Below, one piece after another: positions 46,724 through 55,773 of a stretch of 64,000 nt of DNA. The notes under the pieces are model-generated. The model was not told the origin of the DNA. It saw only the letters and a list, made by a program, of their open reading frames with translations, and made no database searches. Source of the DNA: Lichenostomus cassidix (taxonomy: Eukaryota > Chordata > Aves > Passeriformes > Meliphagidae); NCBI GenBank assembly GCA_008360975.2, contig CM039211.1, positions 4,905,522 through 4,969,521 on the forward strand. The letters run 5' to 3'. Made by a program: the position numbers and the translations under genes. Position 1 is the stretch's first letter. Each line of letters opens with the position of its first letter.

Positions 46724-47797
46724 ATGGGGAACATGCTGCTCCCAGCTCTCTCGGCGCCGCCGCCCGTGAGCAAGGCCACGCAGACGGAGTGGAAGTGCCC
46801 CGTGTGCCGCAGCGTGCTGGTCAACAGCGACGCGGTGCCCTGCGGCCACCAGTTCTGCATGAGCTGCCTGCTGCGCCACGCGGCCGCCAGCCCCACGTGC
46901 CCGCTGTGCTCCAGCCCCCTGCTCAGTGTCCGCTTCTCGGTGCTGAGACACAACGACTTCCTGCAGTGCATCATCAACCCGCCCGGCGCGCCGCTGCCGC
47001 TGGGCAGCTGGGCTCGGAGAGGTGTGTTCCGCCTGATGCCCACCCGCCCGCAGCGCTGCGCCGCGCAGGGAGCGCCGTGCCCGCCTGAGCCGGTGGCTGC
47101 GGGCCCGGAGGCCTCGGAGGGCTTCCCGTCTGACCTCTGGGTCGAGCTGCTGCACGGGCAGGAGCACCTCCTGGACCCGGTGCGGCCGTGGCTGCGGCAG
47201 AGCCTGGACGCGATCTACGGCCCGCAGTGGTGGGAGGCCAGGCAGGTGGAGAGCATCACCCTGTCCACGCTGTGCATCTGCGGCCCGGAGAGGGAGGTGC
47301 TGACCTACATGCTGGAGAGATACCTCAGGGAATACACAGCGCCGCTGATCCACGGCCTCATCCACATCACCATGCACCAGTGCAGAGACGCCTGGCTGCT
47401 GCGGCGCGCCCAGGCTGCCCTGGAGGAGGGCGAGAGCGCTGGGGCCACCGCCAGCCCCTTGCCGGCCTGGATCCCGAGCCCCGTCCCGGCTCCCGGCCTG
47501 GAGAGCCAGGCTCCCAGCCCCGACCCTGCGGGGCCCGGCGCGGCAGAGCAGCCCAGCGCACCAGAGCCCGCCCAGCCCGGGGGGCTCAGCTGGCCCCCGT
47601 TCGCACCCGCTGCTGCCCAGCAGGACCGGCCCCCGGAGGTGCCCCAGGAGGACACGGCGGCCGCAGGTCCCTCCAGGCCCCGGCGGCGCAGCCGGCACCG
47701 GACCCGGAACCGGCGGATCCAGCGCACTCACAGGAGGAGAGCCCCCAGGTGCCGGCGCGCTGCGAGGTCCAGGAGGAGGAGACCAAAGAGGAGATAA
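46724..47797 (+). CDS. TOPORS-like RING-finger E3 ligase, single exon
   Basis: Predicted E3 ubiquitin ligase of the avian TOPORS-like type; 357 aa from ATG 46724. The frame is open further upstream, but only through CR1-like sequence. The C3HC4 RING ligands are C25, C28, C40, H42, C45, C48, C59 and C62 (CPVC, CGHQFCMSC, CPLC). LLSVRFSVLRHNDF follows, as in TOPORS (RING, then HSVRAxxDF). A second conserved-looking block, LLDPVRPWLRQSLDAIYGPQ then ITLSTLCICG and HGLIHITMHQC, resembles the helical domain of bird TOPORS-like proteins. The C-terminus is Pro/Ala-rich and ends in an Arg-rich tail (SRRRRPKRR). There are no introns. Substrate and localisation are unknown; the basic tail suggests the nucleus. 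It could be a functional retrogene or lineage-specific paralogue. Confidence 0.8.
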   Translation: MGNMLLPALSAPPPVSKATQTEWKCPVCRSVLVNSDAVPCGHQFCMSCLLRHAAASPTCPLCSSPLLSVRFSVLRHNDFLQCIINPPGAPLPLGSWARRGVFRLMPTRPQRCAAQGAPCPPEPVAAGPEASEGFPSDLWVELLHGQEHLLDPVRPWLRQSLDAIYGPQWWEARQVESITLSTLCICGPEREVLTYMLERYLREYTAPLIHGLIHITMHQCRDAWLLRRAQAALEEGESAGATASPLPAWIPSPVPAPGLESQAPSPDPAGPGAAEQPSAPEPAQPGGLSWPPFAPAAAQQDRPPEVPQEDTAAAGPSRPRRRSRHRTRNRRIQRTHRRRAPRCRRAARSRRRRPKRR

Positions 47798-47822
47798 AAG
47801 ATTCCAGGCTTCAAAAGGCTGG

Positions 47823-47828
47823 AATAAA
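47823..47828 (+). terminator. Poly(A) signal of the TOPORS-like gene
   Basis: AATAAA 26 nt after the stop codon. Confidence 0.65.
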
Positions 47829-49074
47829 AGGCTACTTCCTTCACAAAGTCTTGCTCCCCCTTCTCCTGGAACCCTTTCCCCTCATCCCCATGCCCACCAT
47901 CAGCCAAGCCCACAGCCCTGGGAGATCCTCTGTGAAACCATGTGGAAGTGACTTGTGCAGGAAAAGATTCTTGCGTTGTTTTCCCAGCTAAGCTTCCCGT
48001 CCCCTTTCGGATCCCTTCAGTCAGTTTCCGTGATGGGAAGGCATCAATTCTTTCCCAACAGGGAATTGTCCAGGAGCCCCTCTAAGGGCAGGGAAACCAA
48101 AGGGAAAAAGATGATGTCCCGAGGTCGCTCCCACGGTGAAGCAGCCTCTGCTCAGATGTGGAGCTGTTTAAGGATGCTCTGGGCAGCTCTCAGACTGTGG
48201 GATGTGCATTGAGACAGGGAAAAAGGCAGGCACAGGCTGGTAGTGAGGGCAGGATGAGGTTGGGAGGGCCTCGGGGGCTGGTGGGGTTTTTCCCAGAGGG
48301 ATCACGGGTGGCAGGAGAAGGAGGTGCTGGGAGGTTTGGCGCTGTCCTTCAGCCCCACCCAGGCTCCCAGAGGTGGCACCCGGGGGTGGGTCCGTGTCCC
48401 GGGAACCCCTCATTCATGTGCTGGCCAGGGCTGGATCCTGTGTGGAAATACTTAAAGGTAACAGTGCCACGGGCGGATTTCCCTGCCAGCCCGGCCCTAC
48501 AGCCCCGCGCAGCAGAGGGTGTCCCTGTCCCACAGCCCCAGGGAGCACTCTGGCTTCGGGCAAGGTGCCTCTGGAGCGGAACCAGAGGGAGATGTGTACA
48601 GACAAACTGCGAGCGCTGCTGGCAGACAACGCCACGTACTGATGGGTGAAAGAGGCCTTGGGAGGAACCATAAATTCCAGAGGAATTACATAAATTGACA
48701 CAGACTGATACTCAGCCAGGGCCGTGCTAAATCCCAGGACTTGGATAAAAAGAACAGAGACACAAAAATGTGGGCAAAGGGAATTCACGGTAGAAGGGGT
48801 TCTGCATTGGGCGATGCAGGAAATCTGCACCTCTCAGTTCCTCATGGGGAAAGAGAGGGAAATGCGGCCAGGAAATTAGGATATAAAGCAGGCTGCGTCC
48901 TCTAACAATCTGAGAGACCCCACCGGAAACTGCCCCATGCCCTCTCCCTTTATTCATGAATTATTAATGACTTATCCCGCTCCGAGCCCGGGACTGCTCA
49001 GGGCCTCAGCAAGGGCCGTGTCGGACCGGCGGCCCGCACTGCCTGAGCCTCGCTGTCGCGGGGTTTGTCCCTGC
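47829..49074. other. Intergenic, TOPORS-like gene to EXOSC5
   Basis: GC-rich, no gene recognised. The open frames are short and lack domains. Confidence 0.5.
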
Positions 49075-49336
49075 TGTCCCTCCCGCTGTCCCCGAGCTGT
49101 CCCCGAGCTGTCCATTCACTCCCGCTGTCCCTCCCGCTGTCCCTCCCGCTGTCCCTCCCGCTGTCCCCGAGCTGTCCCCGAGCTGTCCCCGAGCTGTCCA
49201 TTCACTCCCGCTGTCCCCGAGCTGTCCCCGAGCTGTCCCCGAGCTGTCCCCGAGCTGTCCATTCACTCCCGCTGTCCCTCCCGCTGTCCCTCCCGCTGTC
49301 CCCGAGCTGTCCCCGAGCTGTCCCTCCCGCTGTCCC
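49075..49336. repeat. Composite minisatellite upstream of EXOSC5
   Basis: Interleaved 11-bp (CTGTCCCCGAG), 12-bp (CTGTCCCTCCCG) and 17-bp (CTGTCCATTCACTCCCG) units, arranged in a higher-order pattern where the 17-bp unit recurs three times. It ends about 130 bp before the EXOSC5 start codon. The Ser/Pro/Cys-rich frames over it are not genes. Confidence 0.9.
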
Positions 49337-49465
49337 CTCACGCCGCTCCCGCCCCGCCCACCCGCACGGTATCGCGAGAGCGAGGACAAGTGGCGAGCCC
49401 GGCGCTGATTGGCCGGCCCGGGACCCGGAAGCGGAAGCGGCGAGGAGTGTCGGGAGGCGGCGGCG

Positions 49466-49540
49466 ATGGCGGTGGAGGCGATGGCGGTGGAGGCGATGGC
49501 GGTGGAGGCGATGGCGGTGGAGGCGATGGCGGTGGAGGCG
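49466..49540 (+). repeat. 15-bp x5 tandem repeat at EXOSC5 start
   Basis: Five perfect copies of ATGGCGGTGGAGGCG beginning at 49466, 49481, 49496, 49511 and 49526, in frame with EXOSC5. Confidence 0.98.
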
Positions 49541-51166
49541 GCGGGGCCGGGCGGGCAGTGCCGCTTGCGGCCCTTCTCCTGCGAGCTGGGGCTGCTCTCG
49601 CGGCCCGACGGCTCGGCCACCTTCCTGCAGGGTCTGTGGGGCTCCTCCTCCCGGGCATCCCCTTCCCGTCCGTTCCTGCAGGGTGGCTCCCGCTCCCCGG
49701 TGTCCGCTCCGCACCGTGACCGCTCCTCTCTGTGTGCAGGTGACACCTCGGTGCTGGCGGGGCTCTACGGCCCTGCGGAGGCCAAAGTCAGCAAGGAGCT
49801 GCCGGACCGGGCGGCGCTGGAGGTGCTGCTGCGCCCCAAGGTGGGGCTGCCAGGTGAGGACCCTCCGTCCTGCCCTTGTCCCCAGACAGGTTCTTTCCCT
49901 CAGAGTGAAGGAGTCGAGGTATTTGCTTTATTTAGAGCTCTTCATGTACATTTTGCTGGGTGAGAAATCCACAACTCCAGCATGAGAACCATCAAACCCC
50001 TCCGCTATTTACACATTTTAGCAAACAAGGGTGCTAATGTTCATTTGCTACAAACAACAGAGTTCTCTCGTTAATGAGCGTTCCCCCTTCTGTTGGTTAA
50101 TGACGCTAATCAGTGCCATGCTCAGCGTGCCCTGGTTTGGCCAGGGGCTCTCTTGGCTCAGCTGCCAGGAGCTGCCCTGCTGCCAGCAGTGTTCCCCACC
50201 AGAGCTGATCAGCACAGCTGCCGAGCTCTCTTTAGGAGCTTCTCCCTTGTCTTGGCAGTTCTGCCCGATGTCCTTGTCCATAAGCTCTGTGCAGCTAACC
50301 CTCCACAAGGCACTTCCAGCAGCCAGGAGTTTGTCTGTGCGGTGCCTGCTCACCGCTGGGAGCTCGGGGGCTGCTCAGGCTCGGGGATTAAATCTCCTTT
50401 CGCTGGCCTGAAAGCGCACAGAGCTCAAACAGCAGAGGGGGCTGCTGGGGAGCTGTGACGCGGTGTGTCGTGCAGGTGTGCTGGAGCGCAGCCGGGAGCA
50501 GCTGCTGCGGCAGACGTGTGAGGCTGTGGTTCTGGGGGTGCTGCACCCGCGCACGGCCATCACCCTGGTGCTGCAGGTGCTCAGCGACGCCGGCTCCGTA
50601 TCCTTCCCTCCGGGGGGCAGGGGGGCTCGCAGGGCGGGCTGGGGAAGGGCGGCTCGGAGCTGTTGGTGCTGTGTGTCCCTTGACACCCCAGCTGCTGTCC
50701 TGCTGCCTGAACGCCGCCTGCATGGCGCTGCTGGACGCGGGGCTGCCCCTCGCCGCCCTCTTCTGCGGCGTCACCTGCGCCCTGCAGCCCGACGGCACCA
50801 TCCTGCTGGACCCCACAGCCCGGCAGGAGCAGGTGAGCCCCGGGGGGAGCCCCGCTCTCTGCGTGCCCCCCGAGCCCCGCTGACCCCTGTCCCCGCAGGA
50901 GGCGCGCGCCATCCTCACCTTCGCCATCGGCAGCAGCGGCAGGAAGGTGCTGATGGCCACCACCAAGGGCAGCTGCTCTGTGGACGAGGTGAGGCAATCT
51001 CGGGGGGTCTGGGGGTGCGGGATTGCCTCCCGGGGGGACCCTCACACCCACCATTCACCCCTGGTCCCTGCAGATGCAGCAGTGCCTGGCCGCAGCTCAG
51101 CGTGCTGCTGACACCATCTTCCAGTTCTACCGTGACTCCGTGTGCCGCCGCTACTCCAAGTCCTGA
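49466..51166 (+). CDS. EXOSC5: EXOSC5 (RRP46), exosome core subunit
   Basis: RNase PH-fold subunit of the nine-subunit RNA exosome ring, which degrades and processes RNA in nucleus and cytoplasm; in animals the ring is structural and not catalytic (family knowledge). Exons: 49466-49631, 49740-49853, 50476-50597, 50692-50832, 50899-50988, 51074-51166; 241 aa against about 235 in mammals. Blocks: [80 protein letters not shown], and a C-terminal [12 protein letters not shown]. The first 25 residues are five copies of MAVEA, encoded by a 15-bp tandem repeat, so any of five ATGs could start translation. A possible variant poly(A) signal (AGTAAA) lies at 51,216. Confidence 0.96.
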
Positions 51167-51221
51167 CCTGGGGACATCCCGTGGGCAGCTGGACTGGCCT
51201 GGACCCCCAGCAGTCAGTAAA

Positions 51222-52358
51222 GGACCTTTTTTACCTCTGCTCTGCCTCTTGAGTCCATCCAGTGCTGCAGGGGCCACGACAGCAGCTCCTGACACCCACA
51301 GAGTGGGGCACACACGGGGATGGGCCGGGGGATGCATGTTTTGGTACCCCTGGCTCCTGAGACACCCAAAGTGGGGGACGCGCCTTGGGACACCCAACAT
51401 GGCTGGACACCCAACATGGCGTCCCATCTGGGTACAGGTTACCAGGCACGTGCCGGTACACCCAACAGGGCGGCTCCCGGGAGCCGCGCTCCCGGCAGAC
51501 ACTCGGCGGTACACCAAAGATGGCGACGCAGCTGGTCAAATGGCACTAGCAGCTGCGCTGTGACCTTCCGAGCATGGCGGCGCGGGGTGTTGCATACACC
51601 GGTGCCTTCCTGGGCGGGGCTTGACCAATAAGAAAGCGAACTGGGAAGGATCACGTGCTCGGGGTGGGCACGTGGTGCTGGCGCGAGTCCGTGCCCGTGT
51701 AGGAAGCTGTGGGAGGCAGTGGGGATCGCTGAGGGGCGATAACGGGGGCGTGGGTGAGCAGTAACGGGGAGCAGGTGAGGGTGGAGAGGCAGTAATGGGG
51801 GCATGGGGGTGAGGGGCAATAACGGGGTGTGTGAGGGGGCAGTCAGGGGGCAGTGGTGGTGAGGGCAGTAACGGGGGGCAGTGAGGGGTGAGGGCAACGG
51901 GGACAGTGAGGGGTGTGAGGGGCAGTAACGGGGTGGCGAGGGGTGAGGTTGGTAACTGGGGGCAGTGAGGGGTGTGAGGGGCAATAACGGGTGCGATGGA
52001 GGAACAGCGGCTGGCAGTGGGGAACATGGGGCGGAGTAGCAGGGTTCCGTGGGGATATGGGGGCAGCAACGGGGGCACAGTTTGGGTCAACAAGGGGGTG
52101 CAGCGGGATAAGGGGGAAGATGTGGAAAGGGGCCGCAATCAGGGAGTGCTGATTCCAACAAGGAAAAAACCTAAAATAACTAATCAAAACAAACAAGAAA
52201 ACCCCACACGAAACCATGCCTCCCTCCACTTAGAAAAAAACAAACCAACCAAAAACAAAAAAAAACCCCAGGAAAACACCCCAGTAAATCAGAGGAAGCG
52301 GCGCTAGAACTTTGGGGATAAAAACACGAAACGAGGGAGAGCGGCGTGAGGGGTGGGG
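51222..52358. other. EXOSC5-EMC4 spacer with promoter-like motifs and G-rich repeats
   Basis: Contains short repeats of ACACCCAACATGGC (about 51,385-51,480), then a promoter-like patch at 51,520-51,700: ATGGCGGC words, GGGCGGGGC, a CCAAT box (GACCAATAAG) and two CACGTG sites. A G-rich tandem tract of GGGGCAGTAACGGGG/GTGAGGGG words follows (about 51,720-51,990), then an A-rich stretch (52,150-52,290). No coding exon was recognised. The patch could be an upstream EMC4 start region or an unrecognised non-coding transcript. Confidence 0.6.
51720..51990 (+). repeat. G-rich degenerate tandem repeat
   Basis: Repeated GTGAGGGGCAGTAACGGGG-type words of about 20-30 bp on the plus strand. Multiple closely spaced runs of four G give G-quadruplex potential on that strand. 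Confidence 0.8.
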
Positions 52359-52359
52359 T

Positions 52360-52389
52360 CACGTGACTCGGCACGTGCCCGCCCACGTG
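52360..52389. promoter_or_regulatory. Three CACGTG E-boxes at EMC4 start
   Basis: CACGTG at 52360-52365, 52372-52377 and 52384-52389. The first and third sit in TCACGTGAC and CCACGTGAC, close to the CLEAR/USF palindrome. The last ends 13 bp before the EMC4 ATG. TFEB/TFE3, USF or MYC/MAX binding is inferred from the motif only. Confidence 0.7.
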
Positions 52390-52402
52390 ACTCGGCGCGG
52401 CA

Positions 52403-53905
52403 ATGGCGGCGGCAGCGGCGCTCCGGAGCCGCCGGTTCAAGTGGTCGCTGGATCTGGGCGCGGCGCCGGGGGGACGGTGAGGCGCGGGGGGACGGTGAGG
52501 CCCGGGGGCTAGGGGTCCCGGGGGCTAGGGGTCCCGCGCACGTCGGGACACCGAGAGCTCCCGCTCACCAGCTCCCCTGTCCCCAGGCCCCGCGGAGCCG
52601 CCGAAGGCCGCGGCCCGCTCGGGTTCGCCGACCGGCAGCTGGGGGAGGGCGGCGTCCACGAGAGCGACAAGATCCTCATGGAGAAGGTGGGAGGGAGCGG
52701 GGGATACCCGGCAGCGGCGGTGGGGTGGGTGGGGCCTGCCCCGGCACTCCCCGCAGCCCGGACACCTCTACGGGGGCGATCAGTGCCGTCAGTGCCCCAC
52801 GGGGGTGGGCTCTGCCCCGGGCTCCTCACACCCCCGCCCGCCGTGCGGTGACTCCCGGCCCAGGTCCCCCCGAGTCCCGGGTCCCCGTGGGGATGGTCCC
52901 TGTCCCGTATGCACGGGTGCCCCACGCGCCGGACGCCTGTAGCGGGGCGGTCCCTGCCCCGGGTGCCCCGTGGGCGGTGATCCCCGCGGGTTCCCCGCAC
53001 CCCGCGCTCCCCATGGGGGTGGTCCCTGCCCCGGGCGTGCGGGTGTTCCCCCGGGCCCCGGACACCTGTGACGCGTGCTCCCCGCCCTGGGTCCCCCAAA
53101 TGCCGAGTCCCCACACCCGTCCCGGCCTCCTGTCGTTGCAGCGCTGCTGGGACGTGGCTCTGGCGCCGCTGAAGCAGATCCCCATGAACCTGTTCATCAT
53201 GTACATGGCCGGCAACACGATCTCCATCTTCCCGGCCATGATGGTCTGCATGATGGGCTGGCGCCCGCTGCAGGCCCTCATGTCCCTGTCTGCCAGTGAG
53301 TGCAGCCCCCACGCGTGGGGACGGCCCTGGGGCCACACAGACCCAAGGTCCCCTTGGATTTCCCACAGGCCCCTGGACATCCCACAACCCCCAAGACTCC
53401 ACACAGCCCCCCAGGTCTCCCACAGCCCCATGGAGCACCAGATGTCTCCCACAGCCACCCCCTGAGAGTCACCTCCGTGTCATTCTCCCCTGCCCAGCAC
53501 TCCCCCCATGATGCTGCCCACCCCCATAATCCCCAGTGCCCCCTGTGCCAGCTCAGTGGCCTGGGGATCACTGGCAGGCACCCCAACTCCCTCTGTCCCC
53601 CCAGCGCTGAAGGCCCTGGAGAGCTCGAGCCGGCGGGCACTGCAGGGGCTCGTGTTCCTGGTGGGCAACGGGCTGGGGCTGGCACTAGCCCTCTACAAGT
53701 GCCAGGCCATGGGGCTGCTGCCCACCCGCCCCTCCGACTGGCTGGCTTTTGTCACTCCCCCGCAGGTGAGCCCGGGGCTCCTGGGGACACCCCTGCAGGG
53801 TCAGGGGTCCTGGGGTTGGACACCAGGGTCTCACCACTCACCCCCTTCCTCTCCCTCCTCTCTTGGCAGCGAATGGAGTTCACTGGGGGGGGCCTGATCT
53901 TGTGA
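52403..53905 (+). CDS. EMC4: EMC4, ER membrane complex subunit 4
   Basis: Subunit of the ER membrane complex, which inserts tail-anchored and multi-pass membrane proteins (family knowledge). Exons: 52403-52476, 52587-52686, 53142-53295, 53605-53765, 53870-53905; phases agree, 174 aa (mammalian about 183). N-terminus [19 protein letters not shown], then [20 protein letters not shown], the near-invariant [19 protein letters not shown] block with hydrophobic helices, [36 protein letters not shown], and the end [11 protein letters not shown]. Two copies of the donor GACG|GTGAGG lie 18 bp apart at the end of exon 1; only the first keeps the frame open. Confidence 0.97.
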
Positions 53906-53924
53906 CCCCCGGCACCTATCCACC

Positions 53925-53930
53925 AATAAA
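53925..53930 (+). terminator. Poly(A) signal of EMC4
   Basis: AATAAA 20 nt after the EMC4 stop codon, in CACCAATAAAGGCG. Confidence 0.8.
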
Positions 53931-53989
53931 GGCGATGGCAGGATGGTGACATCATTTTTGGGGAGAATTCCGGGGGTTTGGGGACTCAG

Positions 53990-54550
53990 CCCAAGGCAGC
54001 ACTGGGTTGGGGTGAACCAAAAGGTGTTGATTGAGCTGTACTGGAAGCACTGGGAGCACACTGGGATGGCACTGAACTCTGTAGCCCTGGGAACCTTGGG
54101 ACCTGTAGTGGGAGCACTGGGAACTTTGTGGCCTTTACTGGGAGCGTGTTGGGAGCCTTGGGGGCTGTACTGGGGAGTGCCCTGGAGCTACACTCAGAGC
54201 CACAGGACCCATCTTGGAGGGCATACTGGGGACACTGGGAGTGCACCTGGGGCCCATGTGGGGAGAGCTGCAGCCCAGGGCTGGCTCTGTACTGGGAACA
54301 TGGGATCATGCCAGGGTCTTGGTTTGGCTGTAGGTCATGCTGGTGTCATACTGAGAGCACTGGGGCCATGCTGGGATCCTGCCTGAGGAGCTGTGGCTCA
54401 GACTGGTGTTACACTGGGAGTGCTGCTGGTATATTGGAAACACTGGGGCTGTGGCAGCCCATACTGGGATTGTGCCTGCAGAGCTGTGGGTCACACTGGC
54501 ATTGTACTGGGAGCACTGGGCCCACACTGGGACGGTGGTGGGTGTGCCCA
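53990..54550. repeat. Degenerate ACTGGGAGCACTGGG minisatellite
   Basis: About 560 bp of repeated CTGGGA/CACTGGG/TACTGGGA words with variable spacers, directly downstream of EMC4. Open frames here (Cys/Gly/Trp-rich) are repeat artefacts. Confidence 0.85.
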
Positions 54551-55233
54551 TAGTGCTGGTTTCTGCCACATTTCACTATTTTACTCTAGTGTTTCCCCAT
54601 TTTTACTGTTTTTCTCATCACTTCTTGCTCATTTATTGCCCCATTTTTTCCCTTTACCCTTGTTCTTTCATACATTTTTTCCCATTGTTGCAGTAATTTC
54701 TTTCAATATTGGTCCCAGTAGAGCCCAAAGCTCTGCTTTCCAGTATGAACCAGTGCCTCCCAGTATGGCCTAGTGCCCTCTCCAGGACTTTGAGTATGAT
54801 CCAGGACTCCAGGATATATTTAGCACGGCCCAAAGCCCAATTTCAGTATATCCCACGAGTTCCCAGTGCCCTTCCACGCCACCCCAGTCTCCCCAGTGGC
54901 ACCACAGCCACACTGGGGGGCCGAGGATAGGGCAGGGCCTCCTTCTGGTGTAATCAGAGGAAACATATGATGTCACACCTCACTTAGGTGACCTGGCTGT
55001 GGCGTGTCCTGGGATGTCATTGGACATGGTAGCCCCAGCATGCCCTTTCCTGATGGCCACACCACCCATGTGAGGCCCCTTGGCCAATGCAGCCCCACCC
55101 CTTTCCCAAAGGCCTCCCCATGCACTCATCCCGGTTGGAAAATCCCTCCCAGCCCATCAGCCTGTGCCCAATGGCCACCTTGTCCCCAGCCCAGAGCACT
55201 GAGTGCCACAGCCAGCAATTCCTGGGGCACCTG
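54551..55233. other. Spacer before the retrovirus, no gene seen
   Basis: T-rich then mixed sequence without coding frames. A few CCCAGTA words continue from the adjacent minisatellite to about 54,900. Confidence 0.55.
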
Positions 55234-55285
55234 TGTTGCCCGAACCGAGGAAACACAAAACAACCGAAGTTATTTTATGCGGTGC

Positions 55286-55291
55286 TTTATT
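55286..55291 (-). terminator. LTR poly(A) signal
   Basis: AATAAA on the minus strand in the presumed R region. Confidence 0.8.
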
Positions 55292-55358
55292 GAGGGCCCT
55301 GGGGACCTGAGGACTAATGTCCAAAGTCAGAGCCCCAAACCTGCTACAAATCACTGAG

Positions 55359-55366
55359 TATATATA
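55359..55366 (-). promoter_or_regulatory. LTR TATA box
   Basis: TATATATA on the minus strand, 70 nt before the LTR poly(A) signal. Confidence 0.7.
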
Positions 55367-55723
55367 TGTTTTCTTTCCAAATTGCTTCATCTTAACTAAT
55401 TTGATTTCTAGACACATCTACCTGATTTATGATTACATTGTGACTTTGTTTTTCGTTAACTGAACATTCTTTATCATCATTAATCTACTACACCCTATTA
55501 GATAAGTCACACACTCCACTTAGCATATTACTTAAATAAACAAACTGTTCTATAGCTACATTCCTTAGACAAGTCTTTCTCCCCTCATCAGTATGCTCTA
55601 TTGATCCTTTTGATCGCTACTGGCAACTTCGCTACACAACAGTGTTTACACTCAGGCCTACTGATCCCTCCAAGCCTTAGCATGACTACTACTAAAGTTT
55701 TTATTCATAGTTTTGCAACAAGT

Positions 55724-55733
55724 CCCCCCTTTT
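55724..55733 (-). other. Polypurine tract
   Basis: AAAAGGGGGG on the minus strand, three bases before the LTR terminal TG. It primes plus-strand synthesis in reverse transcription. Confidence 0.9.
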
Positions 55734-55773
55734 GAGCATTCTTCAATTTCTAAGTTGCAAGGATGCTCAAATC

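Larger units (their letters stand above)
55234..55720 (-). repeat. 3' LTR (487 bp)
   Basis: Bounded by short inverted repeats: minus-strand start TGTTGCAAAACT at 55,720 and end GGGCAACA at 55,234. It directly follows the polypurine tract. It contains a TATA-like TATATATA (55,359-55,366) and a poly(A) signal AATAAA (55,286-55,291), which sets out U3, R and U5 in the usual order. Confidence 0.9.

Noticed and set aside
46685..47731. 348-codon frame antisense to the TOPORS-like gene
   Set aside because: Shadow of a GC-rich coding exon; no domain, whereas the sense frame has a complete RING.
49078..49340. Array of short repeats considered as a CRISPR-like structure
   Set aside because: Unit lengths of 11-17 bp, no unique spacers, and eukaryotic context: a minisatellite.
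49006..49985. Long frames through the repeat and EXOSC5 first exon on both strands
   Set aside because: Repeat- and GC-driven; the EXOSC5 frame with correct exon junctions explains the region.
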